64,000 bases of DNA from positions 62,001 to 126,000 of the forward strand of contig NZ_BAABHK010000001.1 in NCBI RefSeq assembly GCF_039542055.1, written 5' to 3'. Source of the DNA: Actinoallomurus vinaceus (lineage in GTDB: Bacteria; Actinomycetota; Actinomycetes; Streptosporangiales; Streptosporangiaceae). The translations under genes and the position numbers were made by a program. Below the pieces are notes generated by a model that was given only the letters and a program-made list of their open reading frames with translations, made no database searches and had not been told where the DNA came from. Below are positions 33,337-42,309 of this stretch, one piece after another; position 1 is the stretch's first letter, and each line of letters starts with the position of its first letter.

Positions 33337-33695
33337 CCGCCGAACGCCTCCGGCGACTCCCAGACCCGTACGGACAGGGTCTCCGCGCCGGCCTTGCGCA
33401 CCGTCTCGGCGAGCGTGTCGTGCGCCCAGCGCGCCAGCACCTCGACGGTGACCGCCGCCGCCTCGGGCGGGCGGATCATCTCCAGGTCCCGGTCCTCGAT
33501 CCCCCCGAGCATGTCGGTGAGCGCCGCCTCCAGGACGTCCAGGTCGCAGACCATGTCCTGCTCGTCCAGGCGTTCGCGGCCCACGACGACCTCGAACCGG
33601 TAGTCGTGGGAGTGCGGCTCACCCTCCGGCGGCGGTTTGCCGGGCATCTGGTGGATCGCCCGTACCGTCTTGTTCAGCCCGACCTCGTACCCCAT
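33315..33695 (-). CDS. QueD/PTPS-like protein lacking the catalytic Cys and His
   Basis: A 126-residue protein of the 6-pyruvoyl/6-carboxy-tetrahydropterin synthase fold. The three zinc His are present (RAIHQMPG and EPHSHDYRFEV), as are MVCDLDVLE and a terminal Glu region VRVWESPEAFGGY. The catalytic Cys, expected just before the HxH pair, is absent (GKPPPEGEPHSH) and the LDHxxLN His is replaced (IEDRDLEMI). It overlaps the dehydrogenase stop by one base, so they are translated together. It probably uses a pterin- or sugar-like substrate in a changed reaction. Confidence 0.82.
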   Translation of the reverse strand: MGYEVGLNKTVRAIHQMPGKPPPEGEPHSHDYRFEVVVGRERLDEQDMVCDLDVLEAALTDMLGGIEDRDLEMIRPPEAAAVTVEVLARWAHDTLAETVRKAGAETLSVRVWESPEAFGGYSSIVA

Positions 33696-34675
33696 CAGCC
33701 TTCCCTTCCGTACGACAGCGCGGCGTGCATCAGGCCCTCCTCGCCGCGGTCCAGGGCCGCGAACGCATCGGCGACCCGTTCGACCGGGAAGGTGTGGGTG
33801 GCGAGCGCGTCCAGCGGCAGCCCGGCCAGCAGCGCGGCGGCCTCCCGGCGGCGGCGCTCGATCGTCCAGCCGACACTGAGCGCGGCCGGGATCGTCGAGA
33901 CCTGCGTGCTGCGGATCGTCAGCCGGCGGCGGTGGAAGTGGCGGCCGAGCGGGAGCGTCGCGTCCTTGGTGCCGAGCCACGAGGCGATCAGCAGGGTGCC
34001 CTCGTGCGCGAGGAGGGCGAGCGCCGGTCCGGGCGCGTCCGGGCTCCCGGTGGCGTCGACCACCGTACGGGCGCCCGCGCCGCCGGTCTCGCGCCGGAGC
34101 ACCTCGGCCAGTTCCTCCGGCGCCACGGCGCGCAGGCCCAGCGACGCGGCGAGCTTCCGGCGCCAGGGGAGCGGATCGGCGACCACGACGCGCGCGCCGG
34201 TCCGCTCGAGCAGGAGGGCCGTGAGCGTGCCGAGAACGCCGAGGCCGAGCACGACGACGGTGTCGCCGTAGCCGGGGGCGGCGTCCAGAGTGACCTGCAG
34301 GGCCGTCTCCACCAGCGGGAACAGCGTGGCCACGCGCGGGTCCACCGCGGGCAGGCGGATCAGGGAGTCCTCCGACGCGGTGAACACGTCCTGGTGCGGA
34401 TGGAAGGCGAAGACCAGGTCGCCGTCGTCGGAACGGCCGACGCAGCTGTAGCCGTAGACGAACGGATAGCCGAAGGTGCCCGAGAGGGCGTCGATGCTCT
34501 CGTCGAGGGCCGTCTCCGGCGGGACCTCCCCGCGGTAGGCGAGCAGTTCGGTGCCCGAGCTGATCCCGGAGAAGATCGTCTCGACCGTGACCTGCCCGGG
34601 TTCCGGGGACTCGACCTCGCGTTCGCGGAGCTCCACGCGCCGGGGACCGACATGCAGAACGAACCGGGCTTTCAC
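33695..34675 (-). CDS. Zinc-free MDR dehydrogenase (BchC-like) of the GT cluster
   Basis: A 326-residue medium-chain dehydrogenase. The N-terminal GroES-like domain has SGISSGTELLAYRG in place of the zinc-binding GxCGTD, as in BchC-like enzymes. The NAD(P) motif is VVLGLGVLGTLTALLLE. It lacks structural zinc Cys. Its TGA overlaps the ATG of the QueD-like gene. It would oxidise or reduce an alcohol/ketone on the metabolite built by the cluster. No close regulator is seen. Confidence 0.88.
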   Translation of the reverse strand: MKARFVLHVGPRRVELREREVESPEPGQVTVETIFSGISSGTELLAYRGEVPPETALDESIDALSGTFGYPFVYGYSCVGRSDDGDLVFAFHPHQDVFTASEDSLIRLPAVDPRVATLFPLVETALQVTLDAAPGYGDTVVVLGLGVLGTLTALLLERTGARVVVADPLPWRRKLAASLGLRAVAPEELAEVLRRETGGAGARTVVDATGSPDAPGPALALLAHEGTLLIASWLGTKDATLPLGRHFHRRRLTIRSTQVSTIPAALSVGWTIERRRREAAALLAGLPLDALATHTFPVERVADAFAALDRGEEGLMHAALSYGREG

Positions 34676-34802
34676 GGCGCGAGCCTACCCTTCCGCGGAC
34701 TCTGGAAAACAGAGACCTCCGGCTGACCCTTTGGGGCGTCACCTCCCGTGATCGCTAAGGTGGGGCGGAATGGGTGGATGGTCCGGTGCGTAGGGGGATG
34801 TG

Positions 34803-36812
34803 GTGGAGTCACTCGCGCCCGGAGATCCTGCGCAGATCGGCCCGTACGAGCTGATTGGTCGTCTGGGGGCCGGCGGCATGGGACGGGTCTATCTCGGCCG
34901 TGCCGCCGACGGGAGGCAGGCGGCGATCAAGGTCGTCCGGCCTGAGCTGGCCGATGAACGAGACTTCCGCCGCCGGTTCGCCCGGGAGATCAAGGCGGCC
35001 CGCGCGGTCGACGGCCGTTACACCGCCTCGGTCCTTGACGCCGACCCAGATGCCGAGTCGCCGTGGCTGGCGACCGCCTACATTCCCGGACCGTCATTGG
35101 CCGATCACGTCGCCGACGGCGGGCCGATGGGTGAGGAGGACCTGCGCCGGCTGGCCACCGGCCTTTCGTACGCGCTCAGCGCGATCCACGCCGCCGGCCT
35201 CGTCCACCGGGACCTGAAACCCTCGAACATCCTGCTGGCCACCGACGGGCCGCGGGTCATCGACTTCGGCATCGCGCGGGCGGCCGAGGCCAGCGCGCTG
35301 ACCCGCACCGGCGTGACGATCGGATCCCCGGGCTACATGTCACCCGAGCAGATCAACGGCGAGGCGGTGGAGACACCGAGCGACGTGTTCTCCCTCGGCG
35401 CGGTACTGGCGTACGCGGCGACCGGCCGGTCCCCGTTCGGGGCGGGCGCAACCCCGGCGTTGCTGTACCGCGTCGTGCACAATGCCCCGGATTTGACCGG
35501 AACGCCGGACGCCCTGATGCCGCTGATCGCCGCATGCCTGGACAAGAACCCTGCCGCCCGGCCGACCGTCCGCCAGATCCTGGCCACGGTGGCGCCACCG
35601 GTGATGGTCGCCCCGACCATCGTCGAGCAGGCCGACACTCGTGTCGCGACCAGGACGCTGCCCGTGACCCCGGCCGTCAGCCGGCGGCGGATCCTTGCCG
35701 CCGGCGGCGCGGCCGCGGTCGCCGTGACCGCCGCAATCACCGCCCCAGCGCTCTTGACCGGCCCCCGCAAGCACCTCCGTAAGAAGAGCCCCAGCCCGGC
35801 TCCGGTCGACACCCACCCGGTCAACCCGCCACGGACCCTGTGGCAGCGGCCCATCCCCTCCGAAAGTGAGGTGGCCGCCACCCGCGACGCCATCGTGGTG
35901 ACCGAAGGTGAATCCGATGGGCTTCTGCTCGGCCTGAACCCGGCGACCGGCGCGCAACGCTGGAAGTGGACCGTCTCCAACAACAGCGCCATCGGCGGGG
36001 TCGTCGTGGTCCAGAACACGCTCTATGTGGCCATGGGGTGGCGGACCTACGCGCTCGAGGGCTCCAGCAGGAAGCGGTTGTGGTCTCCCGAGGTGGACTT
36101 CTCCGAGTTCGGCGTCTCGAACACGGCCGTGGTGGGCTGGGCTGATGACGGCTCTGGCTCCGGCTCCTCGACGCTGACCTGTCTGGACGTGGCCAACGGC
36201 CACCGGCGGTGGACATACGGCGGGGGCACCGCCGACAAGCTCTGGATCAGCGTCTCCGACAAGGTCGTGGCCTTCGCCGACGAGCCGAATGTGAGCGCTC
36301 CGAACGTCTACGCCGTCGATACGGCCACGGGTAAGGAGCGGTGGCGGTTCGCCGCCGGCAGGGTCCTCGGCCAGCCGCTCGCCACCGACAGGGCCGTGTA
36401 CGTGGGCGGTCAGGAATCAACGCCCTTCTACGCGCTGGATGCCGAGACCGGTCAGGTCCGCTGGAAGGCCGCGTGCGGGCAGAACATGCCGGCGCCGGTG
36501 GCCGACCAGTCGACGGTTTACGTCATCGATGGCAGCGCCAACACTCTGCACGCGTTCAATGTCACCGACGGCTCCGAGCGGTGGAGATTCGACGGCAAAG
36601 AGTTCCGGGGCCTGTGGGGCCCGTTCAACGGCGTCGTCTACCTGACCAGCCTCTACGACATGACCTACGCCCTGAACGCCCAAACCGGACGTCTCCTGTG
36701 GAGCCACCACGCCACCAAGCCACAGCGGGTCGACGTCACCGGCGATGGCACCATCGCCCTCACCTGCTACACAGCCATGGATAAGAACACGGTGTACGCC
36801 CTGCGCGCTTAG
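34803..36812 (+). CDS. Ser/Thr protein kinase with extracellular PQQ-type beta-propeller
   Basis: About 669 residues. The kinase domain has GRLGAGGMGRVYLG, AAIKVV, VHRDLKPSNILLA and DFGIARA within the first 270 residues; a membrane helix (ILAAGGAAAVAVTAAITAP) follows, then repeated propeller blades each carrying an aromatic TG-x-x-W signature: PATGAQRWKW, VANGHRRWTY, TATGKERWRF, AETGQVRWKA, AQTGRLLWSH. The propeller is probably a ligand sensor outside the cell. GTG 34803 is five bases after AGGGGG; GTG 34800 is also possible. Monocistronic. Confidence 0.92.
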   Translation: MESLAPGDPAQIGPYELIGRLGAGGMGRVYLGRAADGRQAAIKVVRPELADERDFRRRFAREIKAARAVDGRYTASVLDADPDAESPWLATAYIPGPSLADHVADGGPMGEEDLRRLATGLSYALSAIHAAGLVHRDLKPSNILLATDGPRVIDFGIARAAEASALTRTGVTIGSPGYMSPEQINGEAVETPSDVFSLGAVLAYAATGRSPFGAGATPALLYRVVHNAPDLTGTPDALMPLIAACLDKNPAARPTVRQILATVAPPVMVAPTIVEQADTRVATRTLPVTPAVSRRRILAAGGAAAVAVTAAITAPALLTGPRKHLRKKSPSPAPVDTHPVNPPRTLWQRPIPSESEVAATRDAIVVTEGESDGLLLGLNPATGAQRWKWTVSNNSAIGGVVVVQNTLYVAMGWRTYALEGSSRKRLWSPEVDFSEFGVSNTAVVGWADDGSGSGSSTLTCLDVANGHRRWTYGGGTADKLWISVSDKVVAFADEPNVSAPNVYAVDTATGKERWRFAAGRVLGQPLATDRAVYVGGQESTPFYALDAETGQVRWKAACGQNMPAPVADQSTVYVIDGSANTLHAFNVTDGSERWRFDGKEFRGLWGPFNGVVYLTSLYDMTYALNAQTGRLLWSHHATKPQRVDVTGDGTIALTCYTAMDKNTVYALRA

Positions 36813-36902
36813 CAGACCCATCGCGTATCACCAGGGGACCTGAACCACGGGCCGCCGGCGGGCGTCTGTTCTGTCGGAACACGACGGCGAGAGGCGGTTT
36901 CC

Positions 36903-37799
36903 ATGGTGTCGAGGCGTGCCTTCCTGTTCGGCGGCGCGGGCGTCGGGGCGGTCGCGGTCGCCGGAGGGGTCGGGGCGGTCCTTGTGGAGGAGGACGTGCT
37001 GCCGGGCAAGGTGGCGTTCGACCGGGCCATCGGGCGTTGCGGGTCCGTGCCGAGCCCTCCGCCCACCCCCGGCGTGGTCCAGACGCAGACCTTCTCCTCG
37101 CGTCGGCGGGGCACCGACGTCACGGCCGTCGTCGTGCTCCCGGCGGGCGTCACGTCGCTGCGAGGACTGCCGGTCGCGGTGGCACTGCACGGCAACGGCG
37201 GCAGTGGGGCCTCGGCCGCCGCCGGTCTCCGGCTCGACCGGTACCTGACCGAGGCCGTGCGCACCGGCAAGGTACCGCCGTTCGCGCTCGTCGCGGTGGA
37301 CGGCGGGCCGAGCACGTACTGGCACCGGCGCGCGAGCGGCGAGGACCCTCTCGGGATGATCGTCGATGAGCTGCTGCCCCGGCTGCGCCGGCAGGGGGCG
37401 TCGACGGACCGGTTCGGGGTGATCGGCTGGTCGATGGGCGGCTACGGCGCGCTGCTCCTGGCCGAGACGGTCGGCGCGCCCCGGATGGCCGCCGCCGTCG
37501 CCTCCTCGCCCGCGCTGTTCCCGTCCTATGACAACGCGCGCCGGACGAACCACCAGGCGTTCGACGACGCGGCCGACTTCGCGCGCAATGACGTGTTCGC
37601 GGGCCTGGATCGGCTGAGGGGCGTTCCGACCAGGGTCGACTGCGGCACCAGCGACCCGTTCGCGCCGATGGTCCGCCGGCTGCGGGCGCGGCTGCACCCA
37701 GAAGGGGCGATGAGCGGCGGATGCCACGACGGCGCGTTCTGGCAGCCGCACCTGCCGGACCAACTGGCCTTCCTCGGCGGTCACCTGCACGCCCGCTGA
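36903..37799 (+). CDS. Secreted alpha/beta-hydrolase (putative esterase family)
   Basis: A 298-residue protein with a twin-arginine-like signal (SRRAFLFGGAGVGAVAVAGG). The nucleophile elbow is GWSMGGYGALLLAE; an oxyanion region VALHGNGGSG precedes it; DCGTSDPFAP and GGCHDGAFWQPHL supply the probable Asp and His. The fold resembles the putative-esterase (esterase D/antigen 85-like) group. It follows the propeller kinase by 90 bases on the same strand, but co-transcription is uncertain. Substrate unknown. Confidence 0.85.
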   Translation: MVSRRAFLFGGAGVGAVAVAGGVGAVLVEEDVLPGKVAFDRAIGRCGSVPSPPPTPGVVQTQTFSSRRRGTDVTAVVVLPAGVTSLRGLPVAVALHGNGGSGASAAAGLRLDRYLTEAVRTGKVPPFALVAVDGGPSTYWHRRASGEDPLGMIVDELLPRLRRQGASTDRFGVIGWSMGGYGALLLAETVGAPRMAAAVASSPALFPSYDNARRTNHQAFDDAADFARNDVFAGLDRLRGVPTRVDCGTSDPFAPMVRRLRARLHPEGAMSGGCHDGAFWQPHLPDQLAFLGGHLHAR

Positions 37800-37831
37800 C
37801 CGGGCGGTGGCCGTAGGCAGGTTTTATGGCT

Positions 37832-38926
37832 TCACGACTCCAGCGTGCGGGCGACGGCGTGGGCGACCACCTGGGACAGGTCGCCGGTCCGCTGGTGGAT
37901 CTCCCACTGCTGTTCCGCGCCGTTACCCCGCTTGAGGACGCCGAGCAGGAGTCCTTCGACCGGGACGAGGTCGCCCGTGTCGGCGAGCACAGGCGTCGTG
38001 TGGTCGAGCAGTGCCCGTACGACGGTCTCGGCGGGGGCGGGGTGGCCGGTGACCGGATGGACGAGCTCGTGCCGGAGACCGGAGCGGGCCGCCCGCCAGG
38101 TGGCGAGCTTGAGCTGTGAGGTGCGCACCGGCGAGGCCGCCTCGCCCGCCCGCCAGGCGCGCGCGGCGGTCTCCACGAGCGCGGCGACGAGGGTGGCGAC
38201 CAGCACGGCGTCGTCGATCAGGAGGCAGACGTCGGCGATGCGGATCTCGATCGTGGGGTATCGGCAGGACAGCCGCGCGTCGAAGTAGACCATGCCCTCG
38301 TCGAGGATCGCGCCGCTGTCCAGCATCGCCGCGATCGCCGCCCGGTAGGCGGCCGCCGTACCGAACAGCTCGGTCGGGCCGGAGGACGGCCAGCGGCCCA
38401 CGACCTGCCGGCGGTAGCTGGCGTAGCCGCTGTCGGTGCCCTGCCAGAACGGGGAGTTCGCGCTCAGCGCCAGCAGGGGCGGCAGCCAGGGGCGGATCCG
38501 GTCGAGGACGGCGACGCCCTCGTCGGCGGACTCGACCCCCACGTGAACGTGACATCCGTTGATCAGGTGCTCGTCGGCGGTGAGGGAGTACTCCTCGGCC
38601 ATCCGCAGGTAGCGCGCCTTGGGCGTGACCGTGGGCCGGACCGGCAGCGGGGAGGTCGCGAGCGCGGCGAGCGCCACGCCCTGACGCCGTGCGGCGGTCG
38701 CCGCGAGGTGGCGTTGCAGGCGGATCTGGTCGGCGAGCTCGGTCATGGACGAGCACGGGCGGGTGCCGGTCTCGAGCTGTTCGCACTGGAACTCGTTCTG
38801 GAGCAGGCCGCCATCACCTCCGTGGGGCTCCCGCCGGATTATGGCGTCGGCCGCGGCACGGGGCCGTCCACTGATCGGGTCGACGAGGAGGAATTCCTCC
38901 TCCACTCCCACGGTGCGAATATTCAC
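37832..38926 (-). CDS. YbdK-type carboxylate-amine ligase (glutamate-cysteine ligase 2 family)
   Basis: A 364-residue ATP-dependent ligase. Diagnostic motifs: TVGVEEEFLLVDP at the N-terminus, CHVHVGVES, and YPTIEIRIADVCLLIDDAV. The family joins Glu (or another acid) to an amine such as Cys; the acceptor in this subgroup is often unknown. Start is GTG 38926 after AGTAGGACATA. It stands alone, divergent from a small AT-richer ORF and the AfsR-like gene. It could supply a low-molecular-weight thiol or modify a peptide. Confidence 0.92.
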   Translation of the reverse strand: MNIRTVGVEEEFLLVDPISGRPRAAADAIIRREPHGGDGGLLQNEFQCEQLETGTRPCSSMTELADQIRLQRHLAATAARRQGVALAALATSPLPVRPTVTPKARYLRMAEEYSLTADEHLINGCHVHVGVESADEGVAVLDRIRPWLPPLLALSANSPFWQGTDSGYASYRRQVVGRWPSSGPTELFGTAAAYRAAIAAMLDSGAILDEGMVYFDARLSCRYPTIEIRIADVCLLIDDAVLVATLVAALVETAARAWRAGEAASPVRTSQLKLATWRAARSGLRHELVHPVTGHPAPAETVVRALLDHTTPVLADTGDLVPVEGLLLGVLKRGNGAEQQWEIHQRTGDLSQVVAHAVARTLES

Positions 38927-38969
38927 TATGTCCTACTCTGCTGGTTTTCAGCGATGGAAAAGTAAAGGC

Positions 38970-39095
38970 ATGGCAGTTCCAGTTCAGGCCGCACCAAAAA
39001 GATCCCCCGTGATCGTCGATCAGCGCCCCCGTGACAACGTCAGAGTAAAACGGCGGAACGCTCCAATTAACGGAAATCCTTGGATTAGCAGCTAA
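38970..39095 (+). CDS. Possible 41-residue basic peptide, unknown
   Basis: ATG 38970 follows AAAGG and opens MAVPVQAAPKRSPVIV; the peptide continues with QRPRDNVRVKRRN and ends NGNPWISS before TAA 39093-39095. Base composition is visibly AT-richer than the flanking genes. It lies between the divergent YbdK ligase and the AfsR-like regulator. It could be a RiPP-type precursor, a small regulatory protein, or an unselected frame in a promoter region. I recognise no family. Confidence 0.3.
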   Translation: MAVPVQAAPKRSPVIVDQRPRDNVRVKRRNAPINGNPWISS

Positions 39096-39199
39096 ATAGC
39101 ACTGATCGGCCATTGATTGGCGAACAGGAGTGGCGGGAGGGGCGGAAGCGACTAGGCGGACGGTCCCGAGTGCACCGGTTTGCCGGGACAATCGGCGGC

Positions 39200-42100
39200 A
39201 TGTGGTTCGGCATCCTCGGTCCCCTGGACGTCCGGTCGGCCGAAGGGGAGACGATCTCCGTGGGCGGTCCCCGGCCGCGTGCGCTGCTCGCGATGCTGCT
39301 CCTGCACGCGGGCCGGGCGGTCGGCGTGGAGCAACTGGTCGACGGCCAGTACGGCGACGAGCCCCCGGCCGGGGCTCTCAACGCCGTCCAGGCGCAGGTG
39401 TCCCGGGTGCGGCGTCACCTGCCGCCTGGAATGCTCGAGTTCGACGGGATCGGATACCGGCTCGCGGTCGACCCCGACGACGTCGACGTCCACCGCTTCG
39501 AGCGGCTGGCCGGGGAAGGGCGGAGGCTGCTGGGCGCGGGCGGCCACGCGGACGCCGCCGCGATCCTCCGCCGGGCGCTCGGGCTGTGGCGCGGCCCGGC
39601 ACTGGCCGACCTGCCCTTCGCGGACGCGGACAAGGCCCGCCTGGAAGAGCTCCGGCTGGCCGCGACCGAGGACCTCGTCGAGGCGCAGCTGGCCCTGCCC
39701 GACGGGTCACCGGTCGCGGAGCTGCGGCGGCTGGTGGCCGAGCACCCGCTGCGGGAGCGGCTCCGCGGTCAGCTCATGCGTGCGCTGAACGCCGCAGGTC
39801 GGCCCGCCGAGGCGCTCGCGGTGTACGAGGAGACCCGGCACGTGCTCGCCGAGGAACTCGGCGTCGACCCCTCCCCGGAGCTGGCCGCCATCCAGCTGGC
39901 CCTGCTGCGCGCCCAGGAGCCGGAGCCGGTGCCGCACCGGCGGCCGACGGCCCAGCTGACGAGCTTCGTCGGACGCGAGCGCGAGCTCGCGCGCATTGAG
40001 GAGCTGCGGGACGCGCGGCTCATCACGATCCTCGGGCCCGGCGGCGCCGGCAAGACCCGGCTGGCGATCGAGGCGGCGAGCCGCGGCCCGCGCGAGGCGG
40101 TCTTCGCGGACCTGTCCCCGCTGGAGGACGGTGACCAGGTCCCGCAGGCGGTCCTCGGCGCGCTCGGCCTGCGCGAGACCGGATTCCAGTCGCTCGAGGC
40201 GCCCGATCCGATCGCACGCCTCGTGGCGGCGATCGCGGACCGGGACCTGCTGCTCGTCCTCGACAACTGCGAGCACGTCATCACCGCCGCCGCGGCGCTG
40301 GCCCGCCGGCTGCTGGGCGAGTGCCCGGGGCTGCGGATCCTGGCCACCAGCCGGGAGCCTCTCGGGATCACCGGCGAGACGCTGGTGCCGCTCGCGCCGC
40401 TGGACGTCCCGCCGCCGAACTCCACGCCCGCCGACGCCCCGGACTACCCGGCCGTGCGGTTGTTCGCCGACCGGGCGGCGGCCGTACGGCCCGGCTTCGA
40501 GGTCGGACCCGACAACGCCGAGGCCGTCACGCGGATCTGCGCGGCGCTCGACGGGCTGCCGCTCGCCATCGAGCTGGCCGCGGCCCGGTTGCGCACTTTC
40601 CCCGTGGAGGAGATCGCCCGCCGCCTCGCCGAACACGACCGCTTCCGCCTGTTGTCGCGGGGCGACCGTACGGCCGCGTCCCGGCACCAGACCCTGCGCG
40701 CGGTCGTCGAGTGGAGCTGGGACCTGCTCGGCCCCGACGAGCGGGTGGCGGCCCGGCGCTTCTCCGTCTTCGCCGGAGGCGCGTCGTTCGAGGCGATCGA
40801 GGCGGTCTGCGGCATGGACGCGGCGGACACCGTGGTCGACCTGGTGGACAAGTCGCTGATCGAGACGGACGGCACCCGCTACCGGATGTTCGACACGATC
40901 GCCCTGTTCTGCGCCGAGCGCCTGGCCGAGACCGACGAGCCGGAGCGCGTGCGTGCCGCCCACGCGCGCTACTTCCTTGACCTGGCCCAGCGCGCCGACC
41001 CTCAGCTGCGCCGGGCCGAGCAGCTGGACTGGCTGGCCCGGCTCTCCGCCGATCATGACAACCTGATGGCCGCCCTGCGCTGGTCCGTACGCCATGACCG
41101 GGAGACGGCGCTGCGGCTCGTCGCCGCACTCGGCGCGTACGGCTGGCTGAGCGGGCGGCGCGGCGAGGCGGGGAAGGCCGCGGCCAGACTCCTCGAGACG
41201 CCCGTCGAAGGGCTGGACGAGGAGTACATCGCGTGCGTCGTCCAGGCCATGCCCCGGCCCGGTCCGGAGCACTGGAAACGGGCGGAGACGATCATAGGGA
41301 CGATGGACCGGCCCCTACGGCACCCGTTCACCGCGGCCCTGTGGGCGATGACCGCCGGGCCGCCGGGGCCGGCCGGGCGCAGCGACCGCCTGCTGGAGGG
41401 CGACCCGTGGATCCAGACGCTGGAACAGCTCGGCGTGACCCTGATGATCCTGCTCGGCGGCGATCCGGCCGAAGGGGAACGCCGGCTCGCGGACGTGCTG
41501 ACCCGCTTCCGTGCGATCGGCGAGCGATGGGGGACCGCCCAGGCGCTGGACTGGCTCGCGGTGATCGCGGGCCGGCGCGGTGAGTGGCCGCGCGCACGCG
41601 ACCTCTGGCACGAGGCGCTCACGCTGCTCGACGAACTCGGTGCGTACGAAGAGACCGTCGACGTCCTCGTACGCCGGGCCGAGGCGCTGATCCGGGAGGG
41701 CGACCTTCCCGCCGCGACCGACGATCTCCGGCGGGCCGAAGAACTGTCCCGAAAGGCCGGCCGTGCGGACGCGCCGGCGTCGGTGCATCTCGGGTTCGCG
41801 GAGATCGCCCGGTTCGGCGGCGACCTCGCCGAGGCCAGGCGACGGCTCGATGAAGGCCTGCGCGTCTCCGGAAACGTGAGCTTCGGCGCCGAGACGACAC
41901 AGCCGTGGATGTTCACCGCGCTCGGCCGGCTCGCCGAGGCCGAAGGGGACGACGACGCGGCCCGGACCTGGCATCACCGCGCCGTCGCCGCCGCACGGGA
42001 GTCCCCGATGGCCGTCGACCTCGCCGACGCCGTCGAGGGACTCGCCGGGATCGTCGTACGGGGCGGGGCAGGGGAACGCGCCGCGGTCCTGCTGGGGGCG

Positions 42101-42271
42101 GCGGTCGCGCTGCGCGGGACGGCCGTGGCCCGCGACCGGGACGTCGACCAGGTCGCCGCCCGCGCCCGCGACCTCGTCGGCGCGGAGGCGTTCGCCGCGG
42201 CGTTCGCGCGCGGTGCCGCGATGTCCCGCGCGGAGGCGCTGACAGTCGTCGACGAGGCTGTCAGCGGATAG
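39200..42271 (+). CDS. AfsR/SARP-type regulator with NB-ARC and TPR domains
   Basis: A 1023-residue regulator from ATG 39200. The first 95 residues are an OmpR-like winged helix (PRALLAMLLLHAGRAV), followed by a bacterial transcriptional activation domain to about 240 (EALAVYEETRHVLAEELGVD). The NB-ARC ATPase has Walker A GPGGAGKT near residue 280, Walker B LLLVLDNCEHV and GLPLAIELAAAR. TPR-like repeats fill the C-terminus. Such proteins activate secondary-metabolism or resistance genes. An FAD monooxygenase starts 39 bases downstream and is the most likely target or partner. Confidence 0.92.
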   Translation: MWFGILGPLDVRSAEGETISVGGPRPRALLAMLLLHAGRAVGVEQLVDGQYGDEPPAGALNAVQAQVSRVRRHLPPGMLEFDGIGYRLAVDPDDVDVHRFERLAGEGRRLLGAGGHADAAAILRRALGLWRGPALADLPFADADKARLEELRLAATEDLVEAQLALPDGSPVAELRRLVAEHPLRERLRGQLMRALNAAGRPAEALAVYEETRHVLAEELGVDPSPELAAIQLALLRAQEPEPVPHRRPTAQLTSFVGRERELARIEELRDARLITILGPGGAGKTRLAIEAASRGPREAVFADLSPLEDGDQVPQAVLGALGLRETGFQSLEAPDPIARLVAAIADRDLLLVLDNCEHVITAAAALARRLLGECPGLRILATSREPLGITGETLVPLAPLDVPPPNSTPADAPDYPAVRLFADRAAAVRPGFEVGPDNAEAVTRICAALDGLPLAIELAAARLRTFPVEEIARRLAEHDRFRLLSRGDRTAASRHQTLRAVVEWSWDLLGPDERVAARRFSVFAGGASFEAIEAVCGMDAADTVVDLVDKSLIETDGTRYRMFDTIALFCAERLAETDEPERVRAAHARYFLDLAQRADPQLRRAEQLDWLARLSADHDNLMAALRWSVRHDRETALRLVAALGAYGWLSGRRGEAGKAAARLLETPVEGLDEEYIACVVQAMPRPGPEHWKRAETIIGTMDRPLRHPFTAALWAMTAGPPGPAGRSDRLLEGDPWIQTLEQLGVTLMILLGGDPAEGERRLADVLTRFRAIGERWGTAQALDWLAVIAGRRGEWPRARDLWHEALTLLDELGAYEETVDVLVRRAEALIREGDLPAATDDLRRAEELSRKAGRADAPASVHLGFAEIARFGGDLAEARRRLDEGLRVSGNVSFGAETTQPWMFTALGRLAEAEGDDDAARTWHHRAVAAARESPMAVDLADAVEGLAGIVVRGGAGERAAVLLGAAVALRGTAVARDRDVDQVAARARDLVGAEAFAAAFARGAAMSRAEALTVVDEAVSG

Positions 42272-42309
42272 CGGACGGACTGTCAACGCCCCCGGCGAGA
42301 GTCGGGGAC

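Noticed and set aside
38814..39191. Reverse-strand 125-codon ORF overlapping the YbdK ligase start
   Set aside because: It is out of frame with the ligase and its C-terminal half is a shadow of the ligase gene.
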